Numbered from the stretch's first letter, positions 45,896-56,409 are shown. The stretch is 64,000 nucleotides of DNA from Limosilactobacillus urinaemulieris (GCF_014838745.1 NZ_JABUXR010000003.1:1-64000), one strand, 5' to 3'. Translations and numbers: made by a program. The notes: generated by a model not told the origin, from the letters alone.

Positions 45896-47701
45896 ATGGC
45901 TCAAGTTGCTGTTATGTCACCAGATGGATCAGTTAAAAAAATTGATCGCGATTCAAAAGAAGGTTTACAAGCATTACGGAAGCTTTCTGCATTAATGTTG
46001 AAGGCTGCCTTAAAGCAAGAATTTAAGGGAATTCGTTTAGGAGAAGCAGTCGCTGACGAAGATGGCTTCCATGTTGATTCAGACAAGGATAACCAACAAG
46101 TTTCTGCTGACGAATTACCAGCACTTGAAGATGTTATCAAGGGAATGGCAAAGAATGACGCAAAAGTTGAATTTGTCGAAGTTTCCGTTGATGATGCTTT
46201 AGCAGAAGTTGAAGCAGACCGCTTCTCAAGTGAACTAATCAAGGAAAGCGCTAAGGATGGTAAGGTTGCAATGTATCAATTAGGTGACGTCAAAGCCGTT
46301 GCCGACGACGATATTCTCCTTTATGGTGATGTTGTCAAGAATCTTCGTCTTCTTTCCGTTGCCGGTGCTTACTGGAAGGGAATGTCATCAAACCCAATGC
46401 TTCAACGGATTTATGGTACTGTCTTCTACAAGAAGGATGCCTTAGAAGAAGATCTTAAGAAGCGTCAAGAAGCTAAGGAACGTGATCACCGGGTTATCGG
46501 TAACCAACTTGACCTCTTCTTCGTTGATCCAAAGGTTGGTGCCGGGTTACCATACTGGATGCCAAAGGGTGCCACTATTCGGCGGACAATCGAACGTTAC
46601 ATCATCGATCGTGAAGTAGCGGACGGTTACAAGCACGTTTACACTCCAGTATTAATGAACCTCGACGCTTACAAGACTTCTGGTCACTGGGAACACTACC
46701 GTGACGATATGTTCCCACCAATGGACATGGGTGACGGTGAAATGCTTGAATTGCGGCCAATGAACTGCCCAAGCCATATTCAAGTTTACAAGCACCACAT
46801 TCGTTCATACCGTGATCTCCCATTGCGGATTGCTGAACTTGGAATGATGCACCGTTACGAAAAGTCTGGTGCCCTTTCTGGTCTTCAACGGGTTCGTGAA
46901 ATGACCCTAAATGACGGTCATACTTTCGTTACCCTTGACCAAATCCGTTCTGAATTTGCTAAGATTCTTCGCTTAATCATGGATGTTTACAAGGACTTTG
47001 ATATTACTGATTACAGTTTCCGTCTTTCTCTTCGTGATCCAAAGAATGTTAAGAAGTACTACGCTAACGATGAGATGTGGGAAAAGTCTCAATCAATGTT
47101 AAAGAAAGCCATGGATGACCTTAACCTTGATTACTACGAAGCTGAAGGTGAAGCTGCTTTCTACGGTCCAAAACTTGATATTCAAACTAAGACTGCCCTT
47201 GGAAACGATGAAACCATGTCAACAATCCAACTTGACTTTATGCTTCCAGAACGATTCGGTCTTACTTACGTTGGCCAAGATGGTAAGGAACATCAACCAG
47301 TTATGATCCACCGTGGTGTTGTTGGTACCATGGAACGGTTCATCGCTTACTTAACTGAAATTTACAAAGGTGCTTTCCCAACTTGGCTAGCTCCAGAACA
47401 AGTTCACATTATTCCAGTTAATGAAGATGCTCATGGCGAATATGCTGATGAACTTGCTAAGAAGATGAAGGCTGCTAATATCCGGGTTGTTGTTGATCAC
47501 CGGAACGAAAAGATGGGTTACAAGATTCGTGAATCTCAAACTCAAAAGGTTCCTTACACTCTTGTTGTTGGTGACGATGAGAAGGCTAATAACGGTGTTT
47601 CTGTACGGAAGTATGGCGAAAAGGAACAAAACGAAATGAGTCAAGATGCATTTATGAACGAAATTCTCGATGATATTGCATCCTACTCCCGTGAAAATTA
47701 A
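45896..47701 (+). CDS. thrS: Threonyl-tRNA synthetase with degenerate editing domain
   Basis: A 601-residue class II synthetase, shorter than the usual ~640-650. The catalytic core is intact: [11 protein letters not shown], motif 2 [22 protein letters not shown], and zinc ligands Cys in RPMNCPSH and His in LNDGHTF and VMIHRGVVG. The C-terminal anticodon domain is also present. The N-terminal TGS domain is cut to about 25 residues. The editing domain keeps its frame ([19 protein letters not shown]) but has lost HxxxH (now K29-xxx-L33) and CxxxH (now AVADDDILL, Ala and Ile). Post-transfer editing of Ser-tRNA-Thr should therefore be absent. The ATG at 45896 follows AGGGAGAG. Confidence 0.95.
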   Translation: MAQVAVMSPDGSVKKIDRDSKEGLQALRKLSALMLKAALKQEFKGIRLGEAVADEDGFHVDSDKDNQQVSADELPALEDVIKGMAKNDAKVEFVEVSVDDALAEVEADRFSSELIKESAKDGKVAMYQLGDVKAVADDDILLYGDVVKNLRLLSVAGAYWKGMSSNPMLQRIYGTVFYKKDALEEDLKKRQEAKERDHRVIGNQLDLFFVDPKVGAGLPYWMPKGATIRRTIERYIIDREVADGYKHVYTPVLMNLDAYKTSGHWEHYRDDMFPPMDMGDGEMLELRPMNCPSHIQVYKHHIRSYRDLPLRIAELGMMHRYEKSGALSGLQRVREMTLNDGHTFVTLDQIRSEFAKILRLIMDVYKDFDITDYSFRLSLRDPKNVKKYYANDEMWEKSQSMLKKAMDDLNLDYYEAEGEAAFYGPKLDIQTKTALGNDETMSTIQLDFMLPERFGLTYVGQDGKEHQPVMIHRGVVGTMERFIAYLTEIYKGAFPTWLAPEQVHIIPVNEDAHGEYADELAKKMKAANIRVVVDHRNEKMGYKIRESQTQKVPYTLVVGDDEKANNGVSVRKYGEKEQNEMSQDAFMNEILDDIASYSREN

Positions 47702-47718
47702 AAACTAACTATCCTAGT

Positions 47719-47760
47719 AATAGAGGTCGAAAATCCTGGATTGGATCTTCGACCTCTATT
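47719..47760. terminator. Bidirectional terminator after thrS
   Basis: The stem AATAGAGGTCGAA / TTCGACCTCTATT with an internal GATCC arm is followed by TATATT, between convergent thrS and glpF. Confidence 0.82.
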
Positions 47761-47781
47761 TATATTCTATAAAGATATTTT

Positions 47782-48536
47782 TTAGATTACTGCTAACTGC
47801 TCCACCCAGCACGCAAAAAGGCTCCCAGCCAATGGACCTAGCATTGGTACCCAAGCATATGACCATTCGCTTTTTCCCTTATTGGGGACAGGAAGAACAG
47901 TATAAGCTAACCGTGGCGACCAGTCTCGGGCAGGATTCAAGGCAAAACCAGTCGTTGAACCAAGACAAGTTCCAATAACAGCAATCACAAGGCCCACCAT
48001 AAGCGGTTTTAGTTCTGAGGTAAAGTTACCTAAATTCAGCAAGACAAAAATAAAAGTAAAGGTTGCAATAAATTCTGAAAGGAAATTAAACGGAGCGTTC
48101 TTGATTGCCGGACGCGTAGCAAAAATTCCAACAGTATTTCCTTCCTTAGGTGTTTTGGTGACTTTAAACTGCGGGTAAAACTGAATAATTACAATGATCG
48201 CACCAACAAATGCTCCCAGGAATTGACCTGCTAAATAGGGAACAACCGAATGCCAAGGAAACAAGCCAAAAATTGCATACGGAATTGTTACTGCTGGATT
48301 AAGATGTCCTTGAGAACCAAGGAATCCAGCAACATAAACTCCCATTGTTACTGCTAACCCCCAAGGAATCCAGCAACATAAACTCCCATTGTTACTGCTA
48401 ACCCCCAAGAAATACTAATATACCACCAGTTACTTCCCCGACCGTAACTTTGTTTTAAATTTACGCTGGCACATGCACCACAGCCAAGAACAATTAAGAT
48501 CATTGTCCCAAAGAATTCGCCAATAAATCCATGCAT
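47782..48536 (-). pseudogene. glpF: Aquaglyceroporin (GlpF-like), frameshifted by a 44-bp tandem duplication
   Basis: Two overlapping frames encode one MIP-family channel. The N-terminal part MHGFIGEFFGTMILIVLG ... WGLAVTMGVYVAGFLG ends early. The C-terminal part resumes at WGLAVTMGVYVAGFLGSQGHLNPAV and carries the second NPA as NPARDWSPR (Asp, glycerol type). The DNA shows the cause: CCAAGGAATCCAGCAACATA... occurs twice in tandem at 48317 and 48361, period 44 bp. Removing one copy leaves 711 bp, exactly 236 codons plus stop, the normal length. As read, the channel is disrupted, but deletion of one repeat unit would restore it. Confidence 0.9.
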
Positions 48537-48615
48537 TCGAGTTTCCGCCCTTCTTGTATTCGCTTACAGAGATGGTTTAATTTTAGCATACTTAGGTCAA
48601 AATTACTGTTAACTA

Positions 48616-48924
48616 TTAGATTCCGCGCCATTGACATCGTTTGATATCAACATGGTTTTCATCCTTAAATGGTACCTTCTCAGCCATCAGCATTGGTCGT
48701 TGGTCAAACCACCCTGGAACAAGTCGACCAGTAGCAGTTACTACTCTGTGACATGGATGTTTACCATACCCGCCAGATTTGCCAAGAGCCATCCCCACTA
48801 ATCTAGCATTTCGGGGACGACCAATTATCTTAGCAATTTGCCCATAAGTCGCCACCCGACCTAGCGGAATAATATCAACAATGTTTAGTACAGATTGCAT
48901 AAACTGCTCATCAATCTTTGTCAT
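48616..48924 (-). CDS. MGMT-family DNA methyltransferase-like protein (102 aa)
   Basis: A 102-residue protein made of only the C-terminal DNA-binding/active-site domain of O6-alkylguanine-DNA alkyltransferase. The helix-turn-helix is GRVATYGQIAKIIGRPRNARLVGMAL, and the active-site motif is GKHPCHRVV. Unlike alkyltransferase-like proteins, which have Trp, the Cys acceptor is kept. Alkyl transfer is therefore possible. It starts exactly where the UMF1-type MFS gene ends, so it is co-transcribed with it. Confidence 0.88.
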   Translation of the reverse strand: MTKIDEQFMQSVLNIVDIIPLGRVATYGQIAKIIGRPRNARLVGMALGKSGGYGKHPCHRVVTATGRLVPGWFDQRPMLMAEKVPFKDENHVDIKRCQWRGI

Positions 48925-50178
48925 TTAATCACTCGTTTCCTGAGTCAAACGCGGTAACATTAGAAAAATGATTAGTCCAATTAAGAACAGAATACTAAGA
49001 GAAGCCGCGCCAACTGTTGACTTATTAGTCAGTTGGGTTACAAAGCCCACAATTACCGGGCCTAAAATAGCAGAAAATTTACCAAGGATATTATAAAAGC
49101 CAAAGAACTCACTACTCGAATTTTTAGGAATTAGCTGGCCAAAATAAGACCTGCTAAGTGCTTGCAACCCACCCTGACTTGTCCCAACTAAAATAGCAAG
49201 AACCCAGAAATCAGTTAATGATTTTAAGCGTAACGCATCTAAACAAATAAAAAGATATATGATAATTCCGACTAAAATCGCTAACCGGTTAGAGGTCTTC
49301 TGGGCTAACCAACCATAAAGAATTGAGCACGGGAACGCAATTAATTGAACCATAAGCAAAACAAGCATTAGCATTGTTGTTTCAATCCCGAGGTCCTTCC
49401 CAATTGCAGTTGCCATTGTAAAAATAGTATCAACGCCATCAATATAAAAGAAGTACGCAACCAGAAACCAGAAAATTTTTCTGTGTTGTTTAACGTGATA
49501 AAGCGTTCTTCCCAATCGTTTGAAACTATCCACCACTGGATCGGTTACCGCTTGAACATTATGGTACTGATGACCATGCCTTAACAACGGCCAGGCAAAA
49601 ATAACCCACCAGACCGCAGCAAGGATAAAGCTAAACTTGGCGATTCCATAGCTACTTAAAAGGCCATTAAACCCACCAGTTAGTTGTGCACCAAGAAAAA
49701 TAATGAAAGCTAGAACGCCGCCAAGGTAACCCATTCCGTAACCAGTTGTTGAAACAGCATCCATCTGCTGATTATCAGCGACATCTGTAAGAAAACTATC
49801 ATAGAAAAGGTTTCCGCCAGAATAACCGATTACCGAAAGAACATAGATGATTAATAACGCAGCCCATTGATTTATCGGAACAACAGCTAACGCAAAGGTC
49901 ATCGCGATTCCAATCCACGTAAATATATTCAGCCACCAACGTTTTGAGTTAGGGTAATCCGCCAATGCACCAAGCAATGGTGCCATTAATGACACAATTA
50001 AAGTACCAAAGCTATTTGCATAACCCCAAAGTGCGGTTGAATTTGTTGCACTAATCCCGTTCTCACTTGCGATCGCTTTAAAGTAAACCGGTAAGACAGC
50101 AGTTACTACTAAGATTCCGTAACCAGAATTGGCCCAATCATAAAAAATCCATTGCCACTGTTGCTTATTAAACTTCAC
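48925..50178 (-). CDS. UMF1/Atg22-like MFS transporter
   Basis: A 417-residue membrane protein with twelve predicted helices. It begins QWQWIFYDWANSGYGILVVT, the conserved YDWANSxY opening of the UMF1 (Atg22-like) MFS branch. The APLLGALADYPNSKRWWL loop 2-3 motif follows. Eukaryotic Atg22 exports amino acids from vacuoles; the bacterial substrate is unknown. It directly abuts the phosphodiesterase gene upstream and the MGMT gene downstream. Confidence 0.88.
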   Translation of the reverse strand: MKFNKQQWQWIFYDWANSGYGILVVTAVLPVYFKAIASENGISATNSTALWGYANSFGTLIVSLMAPLLGALADYPNSKRWWLNIFTWIGIAMTFALAVVPINQWAALLIIYVLSVIGYSGGNLFYDSFLTDVADNQQMDAVSTTGYGMGYLGGVLAFIIFLGAQLTGGFNGLLSSYGIAKFSFILAAVWWVIFAWPLLRHGHQYHNVQAVTDPVVDSFKRLGRTLYHVKQHRKIFWFLVAYFFYIDGVDTIFTMATAIGKDLGIETTMLMLVLLMVQLIAFPCSILYGWLAQKTSNRLAILVGIIIYLFICLDALRLKSLTDFWVLAILVGTSQGGLQALSRSYFGQLIPKNSSSEFFGFYNILGKFSAILGPVIVGFVTQLTNKSTVGAASLSILFLIGLIIFLMLPRLTQETSD

Positions 50179-51480
50179 TTACTTAACCTCACTTTTAATT
50201 ACTCCAGGGATTACCTGACCAGCAGTTGGTGCAGGATAATGGAGTCCTAATATCTTAGCAAATGTTGGCCCCTCATCAACCAAGTGAGCTGTTTCTACTT
50301 CCTTTCCTTGATTAATACTTGGCCCAGCAAAAATTGCCGTTGTAAAATAATTGGGCTGGTTAGGGCCATAACCGTGAACAGCACGGTAGCGATCATGTGT
50401 ACCAAGTGATTTTGGATCAACCTTTTCGACGACTGCTGGTTGATTAACTTCATCGGTAAAGTAATACCCTGGCTTAGCCTCAACCAAAAAACTACACTTT
50501 GGATCAGCACCGAGTTTTACCGCTTCGGCACCACTATAAATTCGTTCAACACCTTCGACACCAGCAATCAATCGCTTCAGCTTGTTCAAATCAACATAGC
50601 CCTTGGTATAAATATATGTTTCCCCGTCGCATGTTTTAGCAGTCACTCGCCAATTATTTTTGTATATTGACTTTCCTTTAATTGGAGTTAGCAAGCCCTG
50701 TTTGGCAAAGACCATGTTAAGGTGAATCATTTTATTAACATTGATTTGATAGTGGTCACCCAAAATCACGAAATCCGTATCACTATACGTCCCCGCATCA
50801 CGACTTGCCTGAATAATCTTTGCCACTCGACGATCTAGCCTTTGTAAAGCAGCCTTAGCTTGCGGAGAGCGGACTCCATTCCGGTGACGCATGCTATCCA
50901 TGTCAACTAAATGGATTAGTGTAAGGTCCGGCCGCTTATTTTTGATCGTATCTACAGCACATGCCGTCACAAAATCATCGAGCCACGGTTGCTTGATTCC
51001 TCGGCGAAGTTTTCCGTAACGATGGTTCATTTGGTAAAGAAACAGCGGTGAGCTTGCTTTAAGCGACACTAATACTTGGTTCGTCCAAATCCTATTAGGG
51101 AAAATTTCTGCTAAGTTATAATTTATTTTACTTCCCGCAGTAACCGGCCACAAAAACGCTGCCGTTGTTAAGCCGGCTTCACGTGCAACATCATAAAGCG
51201 GCATTGACTTAATATCTTTACGGTACCAATACCAATCCGGTGATTCGCGTTGTGGCTGAATTTTTGTGTTATTTACAATGCCATGAATTGCCGGATATTG
51301 ACCAGTAATGATTGAAGTATGCGATGGATAAGTTAAGGTTGGAAAGATCCCCTTAACGCGTTTGACCCACGTCCCCCGCTTAATTAATTGATCAAGATGG
51401 GGAACAAACCCGCGAAACTCATTGAGATCACGAAAGCCCATCGAATCAAGAGAGATTACTACCAATTTATGTAATGCCAT
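50179..51480 (-). CDS. Alkaline-phosphatase superfamily / nucleotide pyrophosphatase-phosphodiesterase
   Basis: A 433-residue enzyme of the type I phosphodiesterase (NPP) family. Metal-binding and nucleophile motifs are VISLDSMG (Asp), TLTYPSHTSIITGQYP (nucleophile Thr/Ser region), GDHYQIN and the C-terminal HDRYRAVHGYGP. No signal peptide, so cytoplasmic. It may hydrolyse phosphodiesters or nucleotide pyrophosphates. First gene of a tight three-gene leftward operon with the MFS and MGMT genes. Confidence 0.88.
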   Translation of the reverse strand: MALHKLVVISLDSMGFRDLNEFRGFVPHLDQLIKRGTWVKRVKGIFPTLTYPSHTSIITGQYPAIHGIVNNTKIQPQRESPDWYWYRKDIKSMPLYDVAREAGLTTAAFLWPVTAGSKINYNLAEIFPNRIWTNQVLVSLKASSPLFLYQMNHRYGKLRRGIKQPWLDDFVTACAVDTIKNKRPDLTLIHLVDMDSMRHRNGVRSPQAKAALQRLDRRVAKIIQASRDAGTYSDTDFVILGDHYQINVNKMIHLNMVFAKQGLLTPIKGKSIYKNNWRVTAKTCDGETYIYTKGYVDLNKLKRLIAGVEGVERIYSGAEAVKLGADPKCSFLVEAKPGYYFTDEVNQPAVVEKVDPKSLGTHDRYRAVHGYGPNQPNYFTTAIFAGPSINQGKEVETAHLVDEGPTFAKILGLHYPAPTAGQVIPGVIKSEVK

Positions 51481-51689
51481 TATCCCATCTACTTCCTTTT
51501 AAGTCTTGTTTCCATTTTAAAATAAAAATTAACAGATTCGTAACCCTAAAGAGCTAAAATGATAAAAGTAAATTTAGTGAAAGAATAACCAGAGCAAGCG
51601 GTTACAGGATTTGCAATTTGATTCACAGCGATTTTTAATGTAAAATTAAGGTTCAGTTTTCTGTATTTTTTTTGAAAGGAATCATCATT

Positions 51690-53048
51690 ATGCAAAATCA
51701 GTTACCAAAGGGTAAAGAGCATGAGAAAACTCTCGGTCTCTTTGACCTTTCCATTTTAGGTATCGGCGCAATTATTGGTACGGGAATTCTAGTATTAACT
51801 GGAATTGTCGCCGCGGAAGATTCAGGTCCAGCGATCGTCTTTTCTTTCTTAATTGCCGCGTTAGCTAGTGGATTAATTGGCCTCTGTTATTCTGAACTAA
51901 CTACTAGTTTACCTAATTCAGGGAGTGCCTTCTTCTATGCTTGGGTATCCATTGGTAAGTTCGTCGCATTTTTGGCTGGCTGGACATTAATTGGGGTTTA
52001 CGTTACTACCACAGCGACAGTTGCAAATGGATGGACCGGTTATGTCCAATCATTTCTAGAGGTTCTTGGCATTAACCTTCCCCATCGTTTCCTCGTTACT
52101 CCAGCTGCTGGAGGTTATGTTAACCTTCCAGCTGTCCTGATGATCTTTCTAATGACAATTATCCTAACTCGGGGAACAAGCGAAAGTAAGTTAATTAATA
52201 ACTTCCTTGTTGGGGTAAAAATTTTTATTATTCTTTTATTTATTATCGTTAGTGTTCCACACGTTAACCCAAGTAATTGGCACCCCTTTCTCCCGTATGG
52301 TTATAAGGGGATCTTCACCGGTGCTTCTGCTGTTTTCTTCTCGTTTCTTGGCTTTGACGCCCTAGCAACTTCCGCAGAAGACGCTAAAGACGTTGATAAA
52401 AATATTCCCCGGGCAATAATCTTGTGCCTGGTTATCTCCACCACCCTCTATGTATTAGTAAGTCTTGTCATGACAGGAGTTGTTTCCTATACCAAGTTAA
52501 ACGTCTCTGAAGCCATGTCCTACGTTCTGATTGTTAAGGGACATAGTTTTGTTGCGGAAATCGTCTCACTTGGAGCTGTTTTAGGGATCATGGCGGTTGT
52601 GTTCGCCTTTATCTACGCCGGCTCTAACATTCTTAAATCAATGAGTCGGAGTGCCTTTCTTCCCAAGGGTCTTGCTAAAGTAAACACTAAAACTCAAAGT
52701 CCTAATCGGGCAATTTGGTTAGTGGGAATTTTCTCAGCAATCTTAGCTGGTGAATTTGATCTTCACTACTTAGCATTAATTGCTAACATCGGTTCTTTAA
52801 TGGTGTTCGCGTTAATCTCACTTATTGTTATTATTCTGCGTCTACGGTACCCAGAACTCAAACGACCTTTTAAGGTGCCATTTGGTAAAACAATTCCGGT
52901 ACTTTCAATTATTATTTGTATCGTTCTTCTTGTTAGCATCTCGTTAACCGCCTGGCTAACATATCTTGTTTGGATTGCTCTTGGCTTAATTATTTACTTC
53001 TGCTACTCACTCCGTCATGCGGATGAATTTAATTTTACAAAGGAATAA
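51690..53048 (+). CDS. APC-family amino acid permease
   Basis: A 452-residue transporter with twelve predicted helices. The helix-1 glycine motif is LGIGAIIGTGILVLTG, and FFSFLGFDALATSAEDAKDVDKNIPRA in helix 6 and its loop matches the cationic amino acid transporter/YfnA branch. Substrate probably a neutral or cationic amino acid. The ATG at 51690 with GAAAGGA is chosen. Monocistronic with a strong terminator. Confidence 0.9.
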   Translation: MQNQLPKGKEHEKTLGLFDLSILGIGAIIGTGILVLTGIVAAEDSGPAIVFSFLIAALASGLIGLCYSELTTSLPNSGSAFFYAWVSIGKFVAFLAGWTLIGVYVTTTATVANGWTGYVQSFLEVLGINLPHRFLVTPAAGGYVNLPAVLMIFLMTIILTRGTSESKLINNFLVGVKIFIILLFIIVSVPHVNPSNWHPFLPYGYKGIFTGASAVFFSFLGFDALATSAEDAKDVDKNIPRAIILCLVISTTLYVLVSLVMTGVVSYTKLNVSEAMSYVLIVKGHSFVAEIVSLGAVLGIMAVVFAFIYAGSNILKSMSRSAFLPKGLAKVNTKTQSPNRAIWLVGIFSAILAGEFDLHYLALIANIGSLMVFALISLIVIILRLRYPELKRPFKVPFGKTIPVLSIIICIVLLVSISLTAWLTYLVWIALGLIIYFCYSLRHADEFNFTKE

Positions 53049-53067
53049 GATCCATCTTTACTATATT

Positions 53068-53114
53068 AAAAAGCTTCAAGTATTCGGGCTCCCCTGAATA
53101 TTTGAAGCTTTTTT
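53068..53114. terminator. Bidirectional terminator between the APC permease and phoU
   Basis: The stem AAAAAGCTTCAA.TATTC.GG / CC.GAATA.TTGAAGCTTTTTT lies between convergent genes. Confidence 0.87.
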
Positions 53115-53146
53115 AATGTGAATTATCAGTTAACGCTATCGTTTGC

Positions 53147-53845
53147 TTATTTTTGTAGTTTCCGTTTAACCATTGTTGGATCGGCCTTCCCGGGATTCAA
53201 CTCTACCAACTTACCTGAACCACTATAGATAATCCATTCTGCAAGGTTCACAATATGATCGCCAGCACGCTCAAGGTAACGAATTACGGAAAGGTAATCA
53301 CCATATGTTTTCACGTTCTGCCCTGCTTTTACTAATGCATTCATAATTGCTCGTTGTTGCTGAACATAGATTAAATCAACTTTTAAATCCTCGTTAGCAA
53401 CTTCATAGGCCTTTTGTTCATCAGTATAAACATATGCATCCAGAACTCGTTCTAACATCTCCCGAACAATCATCATCATCTTTTCAATCTGTTCTTCAAT
53501 TTCTTCATTATGCTCTCGATCACTTAAATGAATAGCTGCCCGGGCAATATGGGATGCATAATCGCCTAATCGTTCAATATCACTACTTGCTTTCAAAATA
53601 CTGATAATCTTGCGAAAATCGCTTGCTACAGGTTGCTGCAATGCCATTAGCTTAAGTGCCTCTTTTTCAAGATTAATTTTCTCATCATTAATCTTGGGAT
53701 CAGCTTTTAGAACCTGTTCTGCCAGCGCTGTATCACTTTCTGTGAACGCCTTTGTCGCCTGGTATATCTGTTCACTAGCGTCAATCCCCATCTCCATAAA
53801 GTGACCACGAAGCCGTTTTAATTCATCATTAAAAATTGCACCCAT
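53147..53845 (-). CDS. phoU: Phosphate signalling/transport accessory protein PhoU
   Basis: A 232-residue all-helical protein with two three-helix repeats. Each repeat carries the PhoU metal motif E(R)xGDxxxx: SDIERLGDYASHIARAA and YLERAGDHIVNLAEW. PhoU restrains Pst transport and signals to the phosphate regulator. Last gene of pstSCAB-phoU, 14 nt after pstB. Confidence 0.94.
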   Translation of the reverse strand: MGAIFNDELKRLRGHFMEMGIDASEQIYQATKAFTESDTALAEQVLKADPKINDEKINLEKEALKLMALQQPVASDFRKIISILKASSDIERLGDYASHIARAAIHLSDREHNEEIEEQIEKMMMIVREMLERVLDAYVYTDEQKAYEVANEDLKVDLIYVQQQRAIMNALVKAGQNVKTYGDYLSVIRYLERAGDHIVNLAEWIIYSGSGKLVELNPGKADPTMVKRKLQK

Positions 53846-53859
53846 CTATCTACAACCTC

Positions 53860-54615
53860 CTAACCAAACTTACCGCTTAAATAATCAGCAGTTTTTTGTT
53901 CTCGTGGATTCATAAAAATATTTGCCGTCTTATCAAATTCAATGAGGTGTCCCTGATGCATAAATGCAGTCCAGTCTGCTGAACGTGATGCCTGCTGCAT
54001 ATTGTGGGTTACCATAATGATCGTTAATTGCTCTTTCAATTGTACTAGAGTATCTTCAATTTGCGAAGTTGAAACTGGATCAAGGGCACTGGTTGGTTCG
54101 TCCATTAGAATAATTTCTGGTCGAACTGCTAGCGTCCGGGCAATACAAAGCCGCTGTTGTTGTCCTCCCGAAAGCGCGAGTGCACTGGATTTTAACTGGT
54201 CCTTTACTTCATCCCACAATGCTGCCTGACGAAGACTTTCTTCAACTCGTTGGTCAAGTACCCGTCGATCCCTTTCGCCCGTTAACCTAAGACCATAGAT
54301 CACATTTTCATAAATTGACAGCGGAAATGGCGTTGGCTGCTGGAAAACCATTCCGATTCGCTGACGAACTCGGTAAACGTTAACTTTCGGTTGATTGATA
54401 TTTACCCCGTGAAAATTAATTTCTCCCTTTACCGTTGCAAAGTCATCGTTCATCCTATTCAAGCTCCGCAATACCGTAGATTTTCCTGAGCCAGAAGCGC
54501 CAATCAATGCCGTAATTTTATTTTGGGGAAATTTTAGATTAATATCATGAGCAACATGCTTTTCACCATAAAGGACCTGAAGATTTTTTGTTTCTAAAGC
54601 CGTACTTGTTTGCAT
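53860..54615 (-). CDS. pstB: Phosphate ABC transporter ATP-binding protein PstB
   Basis: A 251-residue ATPase with Walker [10 protein letters not shown], signature LSGGQQQR, Walker [13 protein letters not shown] and H-loop MVTHN. The family hallmarks [10 protein letters not shown] and [18 protein letters not shown] are present. Only one pstB occurs here, whereas several lactobacilli carry two. Confidence 0.95.
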   Translation of the reverse strand: MQTSTALETKNLQVLYGEKHVAHDINLKFPQNKITALIGASGSGKSTVLRSLNRMNDDFATVKGEINFHGVNINQPKVNVYRVRQRIGMVFQQPTPFPLSIYENVIYGLRLTGERDRRVLDQRVEESLRQAALWDEVKDQLKSSALALSGGQQQRLCIARTLAVRPEIILMDEPTSALDPVSTSQIEDTLVQLKEQLTIIMVTHNMQQASRSADWTAFMHQGHLIEFDKTANIFMNPREQKTADYLSGKFG

Positions 54616-54625
54616 TTGTTTCTCC

Positions 54626-55510
54626 TTACTTAGTTAAACGTTGCTTAATTCGGTGACCAGCATAGCGGGCTGCAAGATTAAACAGCAGAATCGTAATAAT
54701 TAATACGGCAGCTGAACCATTTGAAACCGCTCGGGCATCAGGAACTAGCCCCTCGCTATTCACTTTCCAGATGTGAACCGCCAATGTTTCTGCTGGTCGC
54801 ATTGGGTTCAGGAAACTTGTTGGACTAAAAGGATTCCAATCAGCATAGTTAATTGCTGGAGAACTTTGCCCCGCCGTATATATTAATGCGGCTGCTTCAC
54901 CGAAGATTCGTCCAGCGCTTAATATTGCGCCAGTAATAATTCCTGGTAGTGCTGCCGGAAGAACAATTTTAGTCGTGACCCGCCATTTTGACATCCCTAA
55001 TCCTAATCCTGCTTGGCGTTGCAAATACGGGACCTGTTGTAGCGCATCCTCACAACTACGGGTTAAGATTGGTAAGTTTAAAATCGTTAATGCTAATGCT
55101 CCTGCTAATAATGAAAAGTCAAAGCCAAACTGCAAGACAAAGACTAAGTAGCCAAACAGACCAACTACTACAGAAGGTAAAGAACTTAAAACCTCAATCG
55201 CCAGCCGAAGCATTTGTGTCCACCGATTTTCTGGAGCATATTCACTCAAATAAATTGCCGCACAAAGAGCTAGCGGAACTGAGACGATTAGGGTCAAAAG
55301 CACTAAGTAAAGGGAGTTAAAAAGCTGATCACGAATCCCACCACCCGCAGCAAATGATTCAGCATTAGCCGTTAAGAAGTGCCAGGAAATATTAGGAATT
55401 CCCATTGCTAAAATGTAAATTAACAAACTAAGGATTACCAAGCCAACCAATCCTGCCAGTCCTAGTATTATCCCAGTTGCTACTTTGTCAACTCGCTCTG
55501 GATTCATCAT
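54626..55510 (-). CDS. pstA: Phosphate ABC transporter permease PstA
   Basis: A 294-residue permease with six membrane helices and the PstA pattern [19 protein letters not shown]. The EAA-like loop ([27 protein letters not shown]) interacts with PstB. Overlaps pstC by 4 bp. Confidence 0.95.
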   Translation of the reverse strand: MMNPERVDKVATGIILGLAGLVGLVILSLLIYILAMGIPNISWHFLTANAESFAAGGGIRDQLFNSLYLVLLTLIVSVPLALCAAIYLSEYAPENRWTQMLRLAIEVLSSLPSVVVGLFGYLVFVLQFGFDFSLLAGALALTILNLPILTRSCEDALQQVPYLQRQAGLGLGMSKWRVTTKIVLPAALPGIITGAILSAGRIFGEAAALIYTAGQSSPAINYADWNPFSPTSFLNPMRPAETLAVHIWKVNSEGLVPDARAVSNGSAAVLIITILLFNLAARYAGHRIKQRLTK

Positions 55511-56406
55511 CTTGCTCCTTTCTTACTTACCAATCGCATTAATAAGTTGAATGCCAGAGACATCACAAGAAGGATTAATGCTAGCGACCACAAAGCATTA
55601 TTCGATGCTGTTCCCATTACTGTATTCCCAATCCCCGTTGTTAAAACACTCGTGAGCGTGGCTGAGGATTCCATCAAACTCTTTGGTACAATGGTCGTAT
55701 TTCCAATTACCATTTGAACCGCTAATGCCTCCCCAAACGCCCGTGCCATTCCAAATACCATCGCCGTTAAAATTCCACTCTTCGCACTGGGAATTATTAC
55801 CCGGGAAATAGTCTGCCACCGTGTCGCTCCTAGGCCGGACGATGCTTGCCGATACTTTTGTGGAACTGCTTGTAAACTATCAATGGTCATTGATGTCATT
55901 GTTGGGAGAATCATTAGGAAAAGAACACTTGTCGCTGCTAGAATTCCAAATCCAGTTCCCCCAAATGCTTGACGAAGATATGGAACTATTACGGTTAACC
56001 CGAGGTACCCGTATACAACTGAAGGAATCCCCACAAGCAATTCAATTAATGGTTGAAGATACTGATAGGCTTTTCGCGGAAGCATTTCCGTAATTGCAAT
56101 TGCTACCACCAACGCTAATGGTAGGGCGATAATTCCCGATAAGGCAGTTACACTAAACGAGGTGATAATCATTGGTAACGCACCATAGTAATGATGACTT
56201 GGCTGCCAGTCAGTACTGGTTAAAAAGTGCCAAACTGATACCCCATCATCCTTAAAGAGGGCAATTCCTTTAACGGTAAGAAACATTAGAATTGTCACCA
56301 CCAATCCGCCAATCAAAATAATTGCCAGGTAGCTGATCAATTTACCAACCCATTCCTGCTTACTTTCAATTGACGGTTGACTTAACTGCTTCTTCAAATC
56401 ATCCAT
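55507..56406 (-). CDS. pstC: Phosphate ABC transporter permease PstC
   Basis: A 299-residue permease with six membrane helices, a hydrophilic N-terminus, and a coupling loop QASSGLGATRWQTISRVIIPSAKSG. It pairs with PstA to form the Pst channel. Three nt after pstS. Confidence 0.95.
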   Translation of the reverse strand: MDDLKKQLSQPSIESKQEWVGKLISYLAIILIGGLVVTILMFLTVKGIALFKDDGVSVWHFLTSTDWQPSHHYYGALPMIITSFSVTALSGIIALPLALVVAIAITEMLPRKAYQYLQPLIELLVGIPSVVYGYLGLTVIVPYLRQAFGGTGFGILAATSVLFLMILPTMTSMTIDSLQAVPQKYRQASSGLGATRWQTISRVIIPSAKSGILTAMVFGMARAFGEALAVQMVIGNTTIVPKSLMESSATLTSVLTTGIGNTVMGTASNNALWSLALILLVMSLAFNLLMRLVSKKGAR

Positions 56407-56409
56407 TAC

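Noticed and set aside
54988-55320. 110-codon open frame opposite pstA
   Set aside because: Antisense shadow of pstA; no ribosome site and no independent support. The same applies to the other frames opposite galT, hisS, thrS and pepO.
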